NCBI GenBank assembly: GCA_035541265.1
Contig: DATKNQ010000294.1
Coordinates: 1-56,818, forward strand
Length of the DNA: 56,818 nucleotides
Source: Bog-159 sp035541265
GTDB taxonomy: Bacteria > Acidobacteriota > Terriglobia > Bryobacterales > Bryobacteraceae
Direction of reading: 5' to 3'
Shown here: positions 16,064-24,296 of the stretch, one piece after another
How positions within the stretch are numbered: position 1 is the first letter of the stretch
Layout: every line of letters starts with the position of its first letter
The notes under the pieces: model-generated
Database searches by the model: none
Told to the model about the DNA's origin: nothing
What the model saw: the letters and a program-made list of their open reading frames with translations, nothing else
Made by a program: the position numbers and the translations under genes

Positions 16064-16867
16064 TTATCCGGTATGTGCGGCCAGGTACAGGCGTACCGTG
16101 GGGGCCAGGCCGGCAGACAACTGCAGGTTGCCCGTGGCATCCATATCGGAAATTACGTAAACCAGGTAGCTGTGGCTCTCAAATCCCACCACCTGAAAAC
16201 GATCCACGCCGGTTTGATAGATGCTTCCGCCCATGGCCTCTCCAGATTGGCGCGGCGTCAAGATCAGCGACACCAGCTTGCCGCCATCCTCCAGTATGAA
16301 GTGTGTGTATAAACGTCCCCGCGCGGTGCAGTGATGCGCCTCGATGATGTACGATCCGCCGGGGAGTTTCGCCTGGATCAGCGGCGCGAGCTCAGCGAAT
16401 TGCGGTCCGAGTTCGGCTGACAACTGTCTCGGTGGAGCCGGTGTTCTGGGATATTTGCGGAACACCGCGCAGTGCAGATGATCGATCAGTCCCACTTTCA
16501 GCACCGCCGCCAGGGGCCCGGAAGTCTTCTGCAGAATGGCGTCTTCGGGACTGGCCTGTTTCCGTAAAATGCCCACCCCCGTCATGATGATTACGATGGC
16601 GGCCGCGGCGGCGACTGCCCACAGTCCCGTGCGGGGGCGCACAGCCTCGGCCCGCACGGCGCCTCGCACCTTCGTCTCCAGGCCGGACGGGACGCTGGTA
16701 GCCCGTACCGCTGCGCGCAACTGCTGCCGCAGACGAGTGCGCGCGGCGAGGTCGGCGGCGCATTCCGGGCAGTTTTCCAGATGGCGCGCTATCTCCCGCC
16801 GGTTTTCGAACGGCAGTTCGCGGCTAAGGTAGGCATCCAGGTTCTCGCGCATTTGCTCGCATCTCAT
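16064..16867 (-). CDS. Anti-sigma factor with zinc-finger domain
   Basis: 267 residues, starting at the ATG that overlaps the sigma-factor stop (ATGA); longer frames upstream are antisense-like to the sigma gene. Residues 1-40 carry the zf-HC2/ZAS signature (H29 xxx C33 xx C36 in HLENCPECAADL), the cytoplasmic sigma-binding domain. One membrane helix spans about 81-101 (GLWAVAAAAAIVIIMTGVGI). The periplasmic part (about 105-267) contains HCAVFRKYP and HHCTARGRLYTHFILEDGG, a domain also seen in other membrane-anchored anti-sigma proteins. It may sense an envelope signal or redox state through its Cys and His residues. The pair is typical of group ECF sigma systems with a HC2-type anti-sigma. 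Confidence 0.88.
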   Translation of the reverse strand: MRCEQMRENLDAYLSRELPFENRREIARHLENCPECAADLAARTRLRQQLRAAVRATSVPSGLETKVRGAVRAEAVRPRTGLWAVAAAAAIVIIMTGVGILRKQASPEDAILQKTSGPLAAVLKVGLIDHLHCAVFRKYPRTPAPPRQLSAELGPQFAELAPLIQAKLPGGSYIIEAHHCTARGRLYTHFILEDGGKLVSLILTPRQSGEAMGGSIYQTGVDRFQVVGFESHSYLVYVISDMDATGNLQLSAGLAPTVRLYLAAHTG

Positions 16868-17409
16868 CGGCCTCCCTCCTGCCCGATTCCGTACGAGCGC
16901 GCCAATTCGGCCAACCGGTCGCGCAGCAGTCTCCGGCCCCGGCTCAGCCTGCTCATCACCGTGCCGATGGGCACGTCCAGCAAGCCCGCGATCTCCTTGT
17001 AGGAGAACTCCTCCACGTCGGCCAGCAGGACCGCCGCACGGTAATCCACCGGCAGCCCGTCCAGCGCGCGTAGGATCTCGCCTTCGGTGATCTGTTCGGG
17101 GATCGGAGCGGCGGGCGCCACAGCCTGCTGCAGCACCTCTTCGCTGTCCTTCACCAGGCGCAGATTGAATCCCTTGCGCCGGTGGTGATGGACCGTGTTG
17201 ACCAGGATCTTGAAGAGCCACGCCCGGCAATTCGTGCCGGACTCGAAACGGTCGAACGACCTCCAGGCCTGCAAATAGGTTTCCTGCACCACGTCCTCGG
17301 CCTTTGCGCTGTCACCGAGCAGTCTGGCCGCCGTCCGGTAGAGCTCGCTCAGGTGCGGTATGGCGGCCTTCTCGAATTCATCGGTTCGTGGGCGTCTTGA
17401 AAACACCAC
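16864..17409 (-). CDS. ECF RNA polymerase sigma factor
   Basis: 181 residues from GTG (17409; a second GTG follows). Region 2: LYRTAARLLGDSAKAEDVVQ...TYLQAWRSFDRF then FESGTNCRAWLFKILVNTV (the 2.3/2.4 promoter-melting and -10 recognition helix). Region 4: ALDGLPVDYRAAVLLADVEE, FSYKEIAGLLDVPIGTVMSR and LSRGRRLLRDRL (helix-turn-helix for the -35). Length is normal for ECF sigma. It is co-transcribed with its anti-sigma partner through a 4-bp overlap. No autoregulatory promoter could be assigned in the 90 bp upstream, where a TAAACA lies 6 nt before the GTG. Confidence 0.93.
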   Translation of the reverse strand: MVFSRRPRTDEFEKAAIPHLSELYRTAARLLGDSAKAEDVVQETYLQAWRSFDRFESGTNCRAWLFKILVNTVHHHRRKGFNLRLVKDSEEVLQQAVAPAAPIPEQITEGEILRALDGLPVDYRAAVLLADVEEFSYKEIAGLLDVPIGTVMSRLSRGRRLLRDRLAELARSYGIGQEGGR

Positions 17410-17500
17410 TCCCCATGTTTACATAAGACTGGGGCGCGCGAATTTATTCCCGGGGAGCATCCGGTTTCCGCCTGCGGCATACTGAGGAGAAGGATTTGCG

Positions 17501-18377
17501 ATGTTCCAACTGTTCACGCAAGAAGCGCGGCGAGCTATTTTCTTCGCGCGCTACGAGGCGAGCCTGTTTGGCTCTCCCAATATCGAAGGCGAACATCTGC
17601 TGCTCGGCATGTGCCGACCGGACCCCCCTCGTGGTCCGTTTGCAGCCGGGAACCGCGGAGCAGATTCGCAAGCGGATCGAGGAGCGGCTGCCGAAACCCG
17701 GGGAAAGCGCGGCCGCACGGCTGGACTTGCCTCTTAGCCAGGATCTGAAACGGGCGCTCGAACACGCCCAGGAGGAGAGCGCGGTGCTGGGTCACTCTTC
17801 CATCGACTGCGATCACCTGCTTCTGGGGCTTCTGCGGAGTGAAACCGCCCCGGCTACCGCCATTTTGCGGGAACTGGGCGTCACGTACGAGGACTATAGG
17901 GAATCGATGGTGAGCCGCGAGCCAGCCGCTGCCGCCCCCGGTCCCTTGGGACAGGCCGCTGCCGATTTGCGCCGCCTGGTAGCGACGGTTACGGAACTCC
18001 AAGACAACGGAGGGCCACGGCTGAAGCGAACGGGATGGACACGCAAAGAGGCGCTTGGTCACTTGATCGACTGGGCGGCGGCGCATCAGCAATGGATCGC
18101 GCGGGCTCTCGCCGAGCCGAAGCTTACGGCTGCAGGATTTCCGGAGGAAAGCTGGCTAGCTGCACAGCAATACGCCACGATGCGCTGGCAGGATCTGGTG
18201 GAGTTGTGCGCTGCGCTCAACCGCTTGATCGCGCACGTGATCGATGGTATCCCCAGCGGCAAGCCAAACACGCCCTGCCGTTTCAGCGTGGCAGAACCGA
18301 TCCCACTGCAAGAACTTGTGCAACGCTACGTTGCACACTGCGAGGATATCCTGGGCCAGCTTCTGACCCGAGGCTGA
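17501..18377 (+). pseudogene. Clp-N repeat / DinB-like fusion protein, frameshifted
   Basis: The gene opens at ATG 17501 after a good Shine-Dalgarno (GAGGAGAAGG). The first ~43 codons read as a Clp N-terminal repeat (FTQEARRAIFFARYEASLFG, IEGEHLLLGM). The frame then fails: to continue, one base must be removed from the C6 tract at 17623-17628, giving CRPDPLVVRL and then the +1 frame to 18377. The rest has a second Clp-N repeat (LKRALEHAQEESAVLGHSSI, DHLLLGLLRSE) and a C-terminal DinB-like four-helix domain (LGHLIDWAAAHQQWIARAL ... YVAHCEDILGQLL). Corrected length is about 291 residues. The break is either a real single-base insertion, a programmed slip or a sequencing error. Function of intact homologues: unclear, perhaps thiol- or stress-linked; the Clp-N part is a peptide-binding repeat without ATPase. 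Confidence 0.75.
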
Positions 18378-18425
18378 ATCCCGGGCGCCATCGCAACGGC
18401 GCCCCAAGGACTTCGCACCGGCGTC

Positions 18426-21400
18426 TTACGGGGTGGTCGCTTGTCCGGGCGAGGATAGCGGGGAAAGATCCCCACCCGAGTCCTGCGCCGCGATCGCATA
18501 ATAATACGTGTTCCCGCCCGTCACCGTCGTGTCGGTGTATGACGCCGTGGTTCGGGAAGCGACATAGTTAGCGGTGGTTACCGGAAGTGAGGTGCTCCGG
18601 TAGATCTTATATGTGGTGACCGGGAGCCCGCCCGTCGGAACCGTCTCCATCCATGTCACGACGACGTCCGTGGCGCTGTTGGCCGTCGCCGACACGTTGG
18701 TGGGCGCATTCGGCATGGGCGGCGTGGTCACGGAGGCCGGACTGGACAGGGGTGACAGCGCTCCGCTGGAATCCATGGCCGCGATTGCATAGTAGTAGGT
18801 GGAGTTGGGCGACACGGTGGTATCGGTGTAGGACAGCGTGGTACGAGACGCAACGTAATTGGCCGTCGTCACGGGGAGTGAGGTGCTCCGGTAGATTTTG
18901 TACGTGCTGATGGGCAGTCCGCCGGTCGGAATCGTCTCCGTCCAAGTTACCGTAACCTTCGCGGCGCTGTTGGCTGTGGCCCCGACGTTGGTGGGCGCGC
19001 TCGGCGGAGCGGGCGTAGTGACGGAAGCGGGATTCGACAGAGGCGAGGCGTCATTGCCGGAATCGATCGCCGAGATCGCATAGTAGTACGTCGTTCCCGC
19101 CACCACTGCCGTATCCGTGTAGGACTGTGTCGTACGGGTAGCGACATAGTTGTTAGTAGTCACAGGCAACGACGTGCTTCGGTAGATCTTATAGCTGCTG
19201 ATGGATAGCCCGTTGGGAGCAATGGTCTCGCTCCAGGTTACGGTCACGTTCGTGGCGCTTTTCGCCGTGGCCACGACATTGCTCGGCGCGTTGGGAGCGG
19301 GCGGGGTGGCCACTGACACCGGGTCTGAAGGCACAGACTTGTTGCTGCTGGTGTCGTTCGCGACGATCTCATAATAGTAAGTCGTGTTGCCGGCCACGGT
19401 CGTGTCGTTATACGTAGTGGTCGTCGTCCGGTTGGGGAGCGCGGTTAAGAGACCGGGCGCGGTGCCGCGGTAAATCTGATAGTTCGCGATCGGCAGGCCA
19501 CCGGAAGGCAAGACCTCCGTCCACGAGAGGGTGATCTTGGTCTCCGAGGTGGCCTTGGCCGTCACGTTGATTGGTGCATTCGGCAGCGGTAGCGTGGTCA
19601 CTGAAACCACGTTGGACATCGGGGAGTTGAGGCCCTGTACAACTGCGACGACGCCGTAGTAGTAAGTGGTCGCGGGAGTAAGCGGCGTATCGATATACGA
19701 CGTCTTTGTCGATGGCTCTGTCGCGTACACTGTCAGGTTCGATGGCGAGGTGCCGCCGTAAACCAGATATTTGGTCAAGCCGCTCGAGTTTGTTGGGGGT
19801 GTCCAAGTGACGGTCGTCTCCGAAGGGGAATTCGGCACAACGGACGTGATCGTGGGCGAAGTCGGAGGCGTGTTGTCATAAGTGGTCACGCTGAACACGT
19901 TCGACGTCCCGGAATTGTTGCCGGCCAAATCAAACGCCTGCACCTGATAGTTGTAGGTCGTATTGTCCGTCAGAGACATGTCGTTGTAGGATGCGGAGGC
20001 GGAATTCGCCAGCCACACCTCCGTGCACGATTGGCCCTGAGCCGGCGGCGTGCAGCGGTACACATTATATCCGGCGACTCCAATGTTGTCCGTGGAGGCG
20101 TTCCAGGTCAGGCTGGACGTGCCATACCCAGCCGTTCCGGTCAGGCCCGATGGAGTAGTGGGCGCGGTCTTGTCCGGCGGTGTGATTAACTCGGCGCCAT
20201 AATAAAGTCCGGTGGTAGTATACTGCGAGATCTGATCGGCGGCGGTCGCTTGGTTATTCTCATCTGTTTCGATCGTGCCGCTGCTGCAACTTAGGGTAGT
20301 GCAAGTGCAGTTTGCCGCCCCGCCATTCGCGGTCGTACCGCCATAGGTCTGGTAAGTGAAGAAGTAATTTGTGCCCTCCGATGACAGATACAGCATCTGG
20401 GTGTAGTTGGCCAGAGTTTGCATGGTCTGGACGAAATAGTCATCCAGAGGCTGCCAAAAGCTGAATGGGTACCGGGCTCGGAAGGTATCGGCGGTGAGCA
20501 CGCCATACTCGCTGTTCTCCATCTTCCAAAGCCACGATTCGCTGATCGCGACGGGCATGTTGGCCGCCGCCGCCATGCTGGCAATGGTCAGCGAGTTACC
20601 AATCAGGCTGTTACTGTTCTCGGTGTTGATCGGATAGATATGAAAATCAATGTAATCGAGCGGCAGCGCGGTGTAGGCGCTGATGTAACTGGTCAGACTG
20701 CTCGTGCCGGTGGGAGCCAGCCAACTGCCGAAGCCGGCGCCCAATTTGATGCCGGGCGCGACCGCTCGCACCGACGTGATTTCCCCGGAGATCATGGCGG
20801 CGGCGTCGGCCGGAGTATTGAGGTTGCTTTGCCCCGTATTGGCCGCCTCGGTGTCAGGCTCTTCCGCCAGGACCAGGTAGTCCGGCTGCATGGTAGTCGC
20901 CACGGTTGCGGCCATGGTCGCACGGCCGGCTATGTACTGGCTCCAACTCTGTGAGGCGTAGAAGGAAGTCAGGTTGGTCCAATTGGCGTCCGATCCGGAG
21001 GAAAGCAGGACGTTGTTCTCCACCACGAGTTTCAGGCCCGCCGCGTGTATTGCCGTGGCTAACTGGGAATAGAAGGTCGTATAGGGAGCCATTGCCGAGG
21101 AGCTGTTGTTATAGAACGGCAGATAGAGGACCGGATAACCGACCTGCACCACCACGCCTTTGACGCCCAACGCCTGTAGCTCCTGGAGTTGGGTCTCAAC
21201 GCCGGCGATATAGTCGGGCCCGGAGATCGACGGCCCCGTGTTCGCGTCCGCCATACGAAGCTGCGCCAGGTTCAGCGTGGGATACGACGCCGGACTGCCA
21301 AGCGTTTGATTGAAGGTCTGCAAATCTGTCTGCAATTCGTTGTAGATGGTTGTGCAATAGCCCGCAGGTGTTGCCGGCGGGGTCGGCGGTGTCAGAACAT

Positions 21401-21473
21401 CCGCGCGCACTTTCGGTCCAACCGACAGGGTTGCGGCCGTCAACAGGCAGCAGTACTGGAGCTTGAATTTCAT
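18426..21473 (-). CDS. Secreted TIM-barrel glycosidase-like protein with six FN3 domains
   Basis: 1015 residues from ATG 21473, preceded by GGAGGAGG. Signal peptide 1-25 (MKFKLQYCCLLTAATLSVG...RA). Residues about 40-430 look like a clan-A glycosidase barrel: LQALGVKGVVVQVGYP, LKLVVENNVLL, YLVLAEEPDTEA (possible acid/base E) and MPVAISESWLWK (possible nucleophile E). Six fibronectin III modules follow, beginning DKTAPTTPSG, DNTPPTSP, PLPNAPIN, PAPNAPSN, PAPPSAPTN and PPMPNAPTN. The last three are nearly identical (shared KIYRSTSLPVTT and TYYYAI). No membrane anchor or sorting signal is visible. Substrate unknown; extracellular polysaccharide is likely. I am sure of the FN3 array, less so of the barrel class. 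Confidence 0.8.
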   Translation of the reverse strand: MKFKLQYCCLLTAATLSVGPKVRADVLTPPTPPATPAGYCTTIYNELQTDLQTFNQTLGSPASYPTLNLAQLRMADANTGPSISGPDYIAGVETQLQELQALGVKGVVVQVGYPVLYLPFYNNSSSAMAPYTTFYSQLATAIHAAGLKLVVENNVLLSSGSDANWTNLTSFYASQSWSQYIAGRATMAATVATTMQPDYLVLAEEPDTEAANTGQSNLNTPADAAAMISGEITSVRAVAPGIKLGAGFGSWLAPTGTSSLTSYISAYTALPLDYIDFHIYPINTENSNSLIGNSLTIASMAAAANMPVAISESWLWKMENSEYGVLTADTFRARYPFSFWQPLDDYFVQTMQTLANYTQMLYLSSEGTNYFFTYQTYGGTTANGGAANCTCTTLSCSSGTIETDENNQATAADQISQYTTTGLYYGAELITPPDKTAPTTPSGLTGTAGYGTSSLTWNASTDNIGVAGYNVYRCTPPAQGQSCTEVWLANSASASYNDMSLTDNTTYNYQVQAFDLAGNNSGTSNVFSVTTYDNTPPTSPTITSVVPNSPSETTVTWTPPTNSSGLTKYLVYGGTSPSNLTVYATEPSTKTSYIDTPLTPATTYYYGVVAVVQGLNSPMSNVVSVTTLPLPNAPINVTAKATSETKITLSWTEVLPSGGLPIANYQIYRGTAPGLLTALPNRTTTTTYNDTTVAGNTTYYYEIVANDTSSNKSVPSDPVSVATPPAPNAPSNVVATAKSATNVTVTWSETIAPNGLSISSYKIYRSTSLPVTTNNYVATRTTQSYTDTAVVAGTTYYYAISAIDSGNDASPLSNPASVTTPAPPSAPTNVGATANSAAKVTVTWTETIPTGGLPISTYKIYRSTSLPVTTANYVASRTTLSYTDTTVSPNSTYYYAIAAMDSSGALSPLSSPASVTTPPMPNAPTNVSATANSATDVVVTWMETVPTGGLPVTTYKIYRSTSLPVTTANYVASRTTASYTDTTVTGGNTYYYAIAAQDSGGDLSPLSSPGQATTP
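18480..19330 (-). repeat. Three near-identical tandem FN3-coding units
   Basis: The last three FN3 modules of the barrel-FN3 gene repeat at DNA level with a period of about 290 bp. Similar blocks around the segment ggtgctccggtagat lie near 18590, 18884 and (one base changed) 19176. Such identity suggests recent duplication and allows length change by recombination. Confidence 0.75.
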
Positions 21474-21587
21474 CGAAATCGGTCCTCCTCCGAGAGCGGT
21501 CACGCGGCACGACCCAGGGCCCTCAAATGCAGCGGCGCTTTTATGCTAAGTGATTCTTCCGGTGACTAGCCGGGAATCGATCGATCA

Positions 21588-21617
21588 ATATTACTTTTTT
21601 CGTTTGGCGGATGTCAA
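21588..21617 (-). promoter_or_regulatory. Strong sigma-70 promoter of the barrel-FN3 gene
   Basis: Minus strand TTGACA (21617-21612), 18-nt A-rich spacer, TAATAT (21593-21588). Start expected near 21581, giving a ~108-nt leader that ends in GGAGGAGG before ATG 21473. This is the best-looking promoter in the window. The rest of 21474-21733 shows nothing further. Confidence 0.75.
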
Positions 21618-21733
21618 GGCAGCGGTTCCCTTCATTACTTGCGATATGAAACCTTCGGCGGAATCTTAGCGCCGATGTTACTTTCGATATGGTACTCCCA
21701 TCCTTCGCAGTTGTAATACGCTGTATGACATCG

Positions 21734-23455
21734 CTATAACGGCCGCTGGATGCGATGATCTGTCACCAATACGCCTCCGGCGTCTTGCGTGTGACGTTTT
21801 GGCATATGGCAATGGTTACAGTCCAGAGCGGCGCGCTCATGTGTTTCTGGATGGCAGCTTCGGCAGACCATGCGGAGCTCTGCTGTGTTCTTGCTGAAAC
21901 CATGCGCCGGGTGGCACGTCGCGCAGGTCAGTTTGCCCGCCATGGCCTGATAGCAACGTGACTGTAATAGACGGTAAGCGGCGCTGTTGAGTTCGAAATG
22001 GTCGTCACTGTCCGCCGGACTCGTCCCGTGGGCGGAATGCCGTGAGTTACTCTCCAAGTGACACTGCGCGCAGACGGACTGACTGGGCTTGCCGCCGGCT
22101 GCACTACCGTGACAGGCCTGGCAACCGATGGCGCTCACCTGGCTGCCGTCGGAGCTCGAGTGGCAAGCCATGCAACTCGCCGAAAATCCGAAGCCTGGAT
22201 CGGGTCCATAACGCCCGCTGCCGTCCGGGTACCAGGCTACGGACAGCTCTTCCCAGGTCTGGCCGGACCGGTGCAAGAGGATGCGCAAATGCCGCCCCGA
22301 GCCAATCGTGGCGTCGATGCGCTCTTCCCGGACCTGCCCCGAGGCGTCGCGGCTTTCGAGGAAATAGCGGCCATCCCGGCGGCTGACACGGAAAGGGCCG
22401 GTATCCAGCAAGGGCAGATCCGGCTGTTCCGTAAAGGAGTGCGCCATGCCGGTGCCCGCATACGACTGCGCGGGATCCGCCTGCGTCCGTAGCCGCGCGA
22501 GGTTTTCCTTGACCCTGCCCGCCTCCGGCGAATCCGGATGATATTGCAGAAACTCCTCCAGCTCGCCGGCCGCCGCCGCGCGATCGTGCTGGCGCAGATC
22601 GATCTCCGCCAGAATCAGTTGCGGATGCGAGAAGTGGCCTGGATCGAGGTGCGTCGCAATAGTTAGATACTTCCTGCTCAGATCCAGCCGGTTTAGGAGG
22701 AAGTAGTTCATGCCAAGCTGCGAGTTGGCCAGAGCGTCGTTGGGTCTGCTGAGGGCCGCATACAAGTTGTAGTTGAGCGCCTCGTTGGCCTGCTTCAAGT
22801 TGAGCAGTACCCCGCCCAGGTTTACCAGCGCCTGATAAAAGCCGGGATCGGCATCTAACGCCTTGCGGAAAGAGCTCTCCGCGCGCGCATAATCACGCGA
22901 TTGATAGGCGATCGTCCCCAGGTGGTTCCACGCCGCGGCAAACTGCGGAGCCAGCTCTACGGCCCGCTCCAGGTGTGCCACGGCTTCCTGCACATCGCGC
23001 TTGGCCAACTTTTTTTCGGCCTCATCGTATTCGCGGCGCGCCTGGTCCGGAATCGCCAGTTCCTTAACCGAGACCATGGCGCTGTGGCGCAGGCTGTCTT
23101 TCGATTCAAAGTCCTCGTCACGCAGTTCCACTGAAAGGGCCACGCGCTTCCTGGCGTCCGCATGGCTGGGACCGATCTCGATGGTGCGGCGCATTTCGCC
23201 GCGCGCGGGTACGAACACACCGAGCGTGTAGGTCCCCGGCAGAAGATCGTGAAAGCGAAACTGGCCGCTCTCATCGGCCAGCGTACTGTCTTCGAAAGGC
23301 GCGGTGGCTCCGTGCAGCCAGACCGAGGCGCTCGTGGCTGGAACCAGGCGTCCACGCACCTCGTAACGAACTGTTTCCGCCCATGCGCCCAGGCAGACTG
23401 TCAAGCCCAGCAGCAAGGCGCGACGCGTACAACCCACGGCATATAATTCTGTCAT
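21734..23455 (-). CDS. Secreted TPR / hexaheme cytochrome c
   Basis: 573 residues from ATG 23455 (MTELYAVGCTRRALLLGLTV, signal peptide); a GTG seven codons in is an alternative. Residues about 28-105: carboxypeptidase-regulatory-like sandwich (VRGRLVPATSASVWLHG, GTYTLGVFVP). Residues about 140-330: TPR units (KLAKRDVQEAVAHLERAVEL, AWNHLGTIAYQSRDYARAE, ALVNLGGVLLNLKQANEAL). C-terminal ~160 residues: six CxxCH heme sites (CMACH, CQACH, CAQCH, CATCH, CRSCH, CNHCH) plus spare His ligands. This fits a periplasmic multiheme cytochrome that scaffolds or feeds electrons to a partner. No oxidoreductase partner lies nearby. Its start codon overlaps, head to head, that of the next gene. Confidence 0.9.
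   Translation of the reverse strand: MTELYAVGCTRRALLLGLTVCLGAWAETVRYEVRGRLVPATSASVWLHGATAPFEDSTLADESGQFRFHDLLPGTYTLGVFVPARGEMRRTIEIGPSHADARKRVALSVELRDEDFESKDSLRHSAMVSVKELAIPDQARREYDEAEKKLAKRDVQEAVAHLERAVELAPQFAAAWNHLGTIAYQSRDYARAESSFRKALDADPGFYQALVNLGGVLLNLKQANEALNYNLYAALSRPNDALANSQLGMNYFLLNRLDLSRKYLTIATHLDPGHFSHPQLILAEIDLRQHDRAAAAGELEEFLQYHPDSPEAGRVKENLARLRTQADPAQSYAGTGMAHSFTEQPDLPLLDTGPFRVSRRDGRYFLESRDASGQVREERIDATIGSGRHLRILLHRSGQTWEELSVAWYPDGSGRYGPDPGFGFSASCMACHSSSDGSQVSAIGCQACHGSAAGGKPSQSVCAQCHLESNSRHSAHGTSPADSDDHFELNSAAYRLLQSRCYQAMAGKLTCATCHPAHGFSKNTAELRMVCRSCHPETHERAALDCNHCHMPKRHTQDAGGVLVTDHRIQRPL
23442..23447 (+). promoter_or_regulatory. TATAAT -10 box placed for leaderless start of the AhpD-like gene
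   Basis: A perfect TATAAT ends 6 nt before ATG 23454, so transcription would begin at or next to the A of the start codon. No Shine-Dalgarno is present. No good -35 is seen. Confidence 0.55.
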
Positions 23456-23837
23456 GATCGAATATGCCAACGCCAGTCTCGAGGTGCGCGCCGTCTATGA
23501 TGACATCATGGCCACGCGCCAGACGGACTGGATCAACAATTTCTGGAAGGCCCTGGCGCACGATCCCGCCACACTGCAGCGCACCTGGGAGAGCATCAAG
23601 CAGATCATGGCTCCCGGCGCGCTCGACTCGCTCACCAAAGAGATGATCTACCTGGCGGTCAGCGCCTCGAATCAGTGTCCTTATTGCATCGCATCGCACA
23701 CCGCGGCCGCGCGCAAGTCAGGCATGTCGGACGCCATGTTCGCGGAACTAATGGCGGTAGTGGGCATGGCCAACGAGACCAATCGGCTGGCCAGCGGCTA
23801 CCAGGTGGAGATTGACGAGCGCTTTCTTCCCCGTTGA
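23454..23837 (+). CDS. Carboxymuconolactone decarboxylase / AhpD-like protein
   Basis: 127 residues. Contains the AhpD core: LTKEMIYLAVSASNQCPYCI then ASHTAAARKSG, with the CxxC...H redox/proton relay (CPYCIASH) in the helical hairpin. Single-domain members act as alkylhydroperoxidase-like thiol enzymes or as gamma-carboxymuconolactone decarboxylases; CxxC favours the former. The start codon shares two bases with that of the divergent cytochrome gene (TCATGA read both ways). No Shine-Dalgarno; TATAAT 6 nt upstream suggests a leaderless mRNA. Confidence 0.9.
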   Translation: MIEYANASLEVRAVYDDIMATRQTDWINNFWKALAHDPATLQRTWESIKQIMAPGALDSLTKEMIYLAVSASNQCPYCIASHTAAARKSGMSDAMFAELMAVVGMANETNRLASGYQVEIDERFLPR

Positions 23838-23879
23838 AAGGCCGCGCTCTGCCATGAGTCTCCGCGTTACCATGTCTGC

Positions 23880-24281
23880 ATGGCGGATGCGGCGCGCACC
23901 CTGCTGACCGATCTACGGCATATCCTGCTGGTGCACCACAAAACGCTGCTTGATTCCGAGCGTGCGCGGTATGATCACGACATCGAGCGCATCCGGTCGA
24001 GCGGACAACTCCTCAACCTGGTATTGCACGATCCGTTCTTCGCCTGGCTGCACGAGCTCTCCGAACTGATCGTGATGATCGACGAGACGCTGGACGCCGA
24101 TCAGCCGCCTACCGGTGCCGATGCCGCCCGTCTGCTGGGGCAGGCACGCACGCTCCTGGCGCCCGCCGAGTCGGGCAGCGGATTTCGCAGGCAGTATTTC
24201 GACGCGCTCCAGCGCGATCCGGACGTCGTCATCGCGCACGGCGCCGCGATGAAGGCCTTGGTTGGTCTCGGCAATAGTTAG
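23880..24281 (+). CDS. Conserved helical protein of unknown function
   Basis: 133 residues, predicted mainly helical. Begins MADAARTLLTDLRHILLVHH; includes LLDSERARYDHDIERIRSSG, LLNLVLHDPFFAWLHELSEL and IVMIDETLDADQPPTGADAA. It resembles a family of short acidobacterial and proteobacterial proteins that occur singly and have no assigned role; I recognise no catalytic motif. No signal peptide. A TACCAT box ends 6 nt before the ATG, the same arrangement as in other leaderless-looking genes here. Lies 42 bp after the AhpD-like gene on the same strand. Confidence 0.75.
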   Translation: MADAARTLLTDLRHILLVHHKTLLDSERARYDHDIERIRSSGQLLNLVLHDPFFAWLHELSELIVMIDETLDADQPPTGADAARLLGQARTLLAPAESGSGFRRQYFDALQRDPDVVIAHGAAMKALVGLGNS

Positions 24282-24296
24282 ACCGCGCGGCCGGAC

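Noticed and set aside
15908..16312. 134-codon + strand frame covering the leader RNA and the anti-sigma end
   Set aside because: No ribosome-binding site or homology, and half of it is antisense to the anti-sigma gene.
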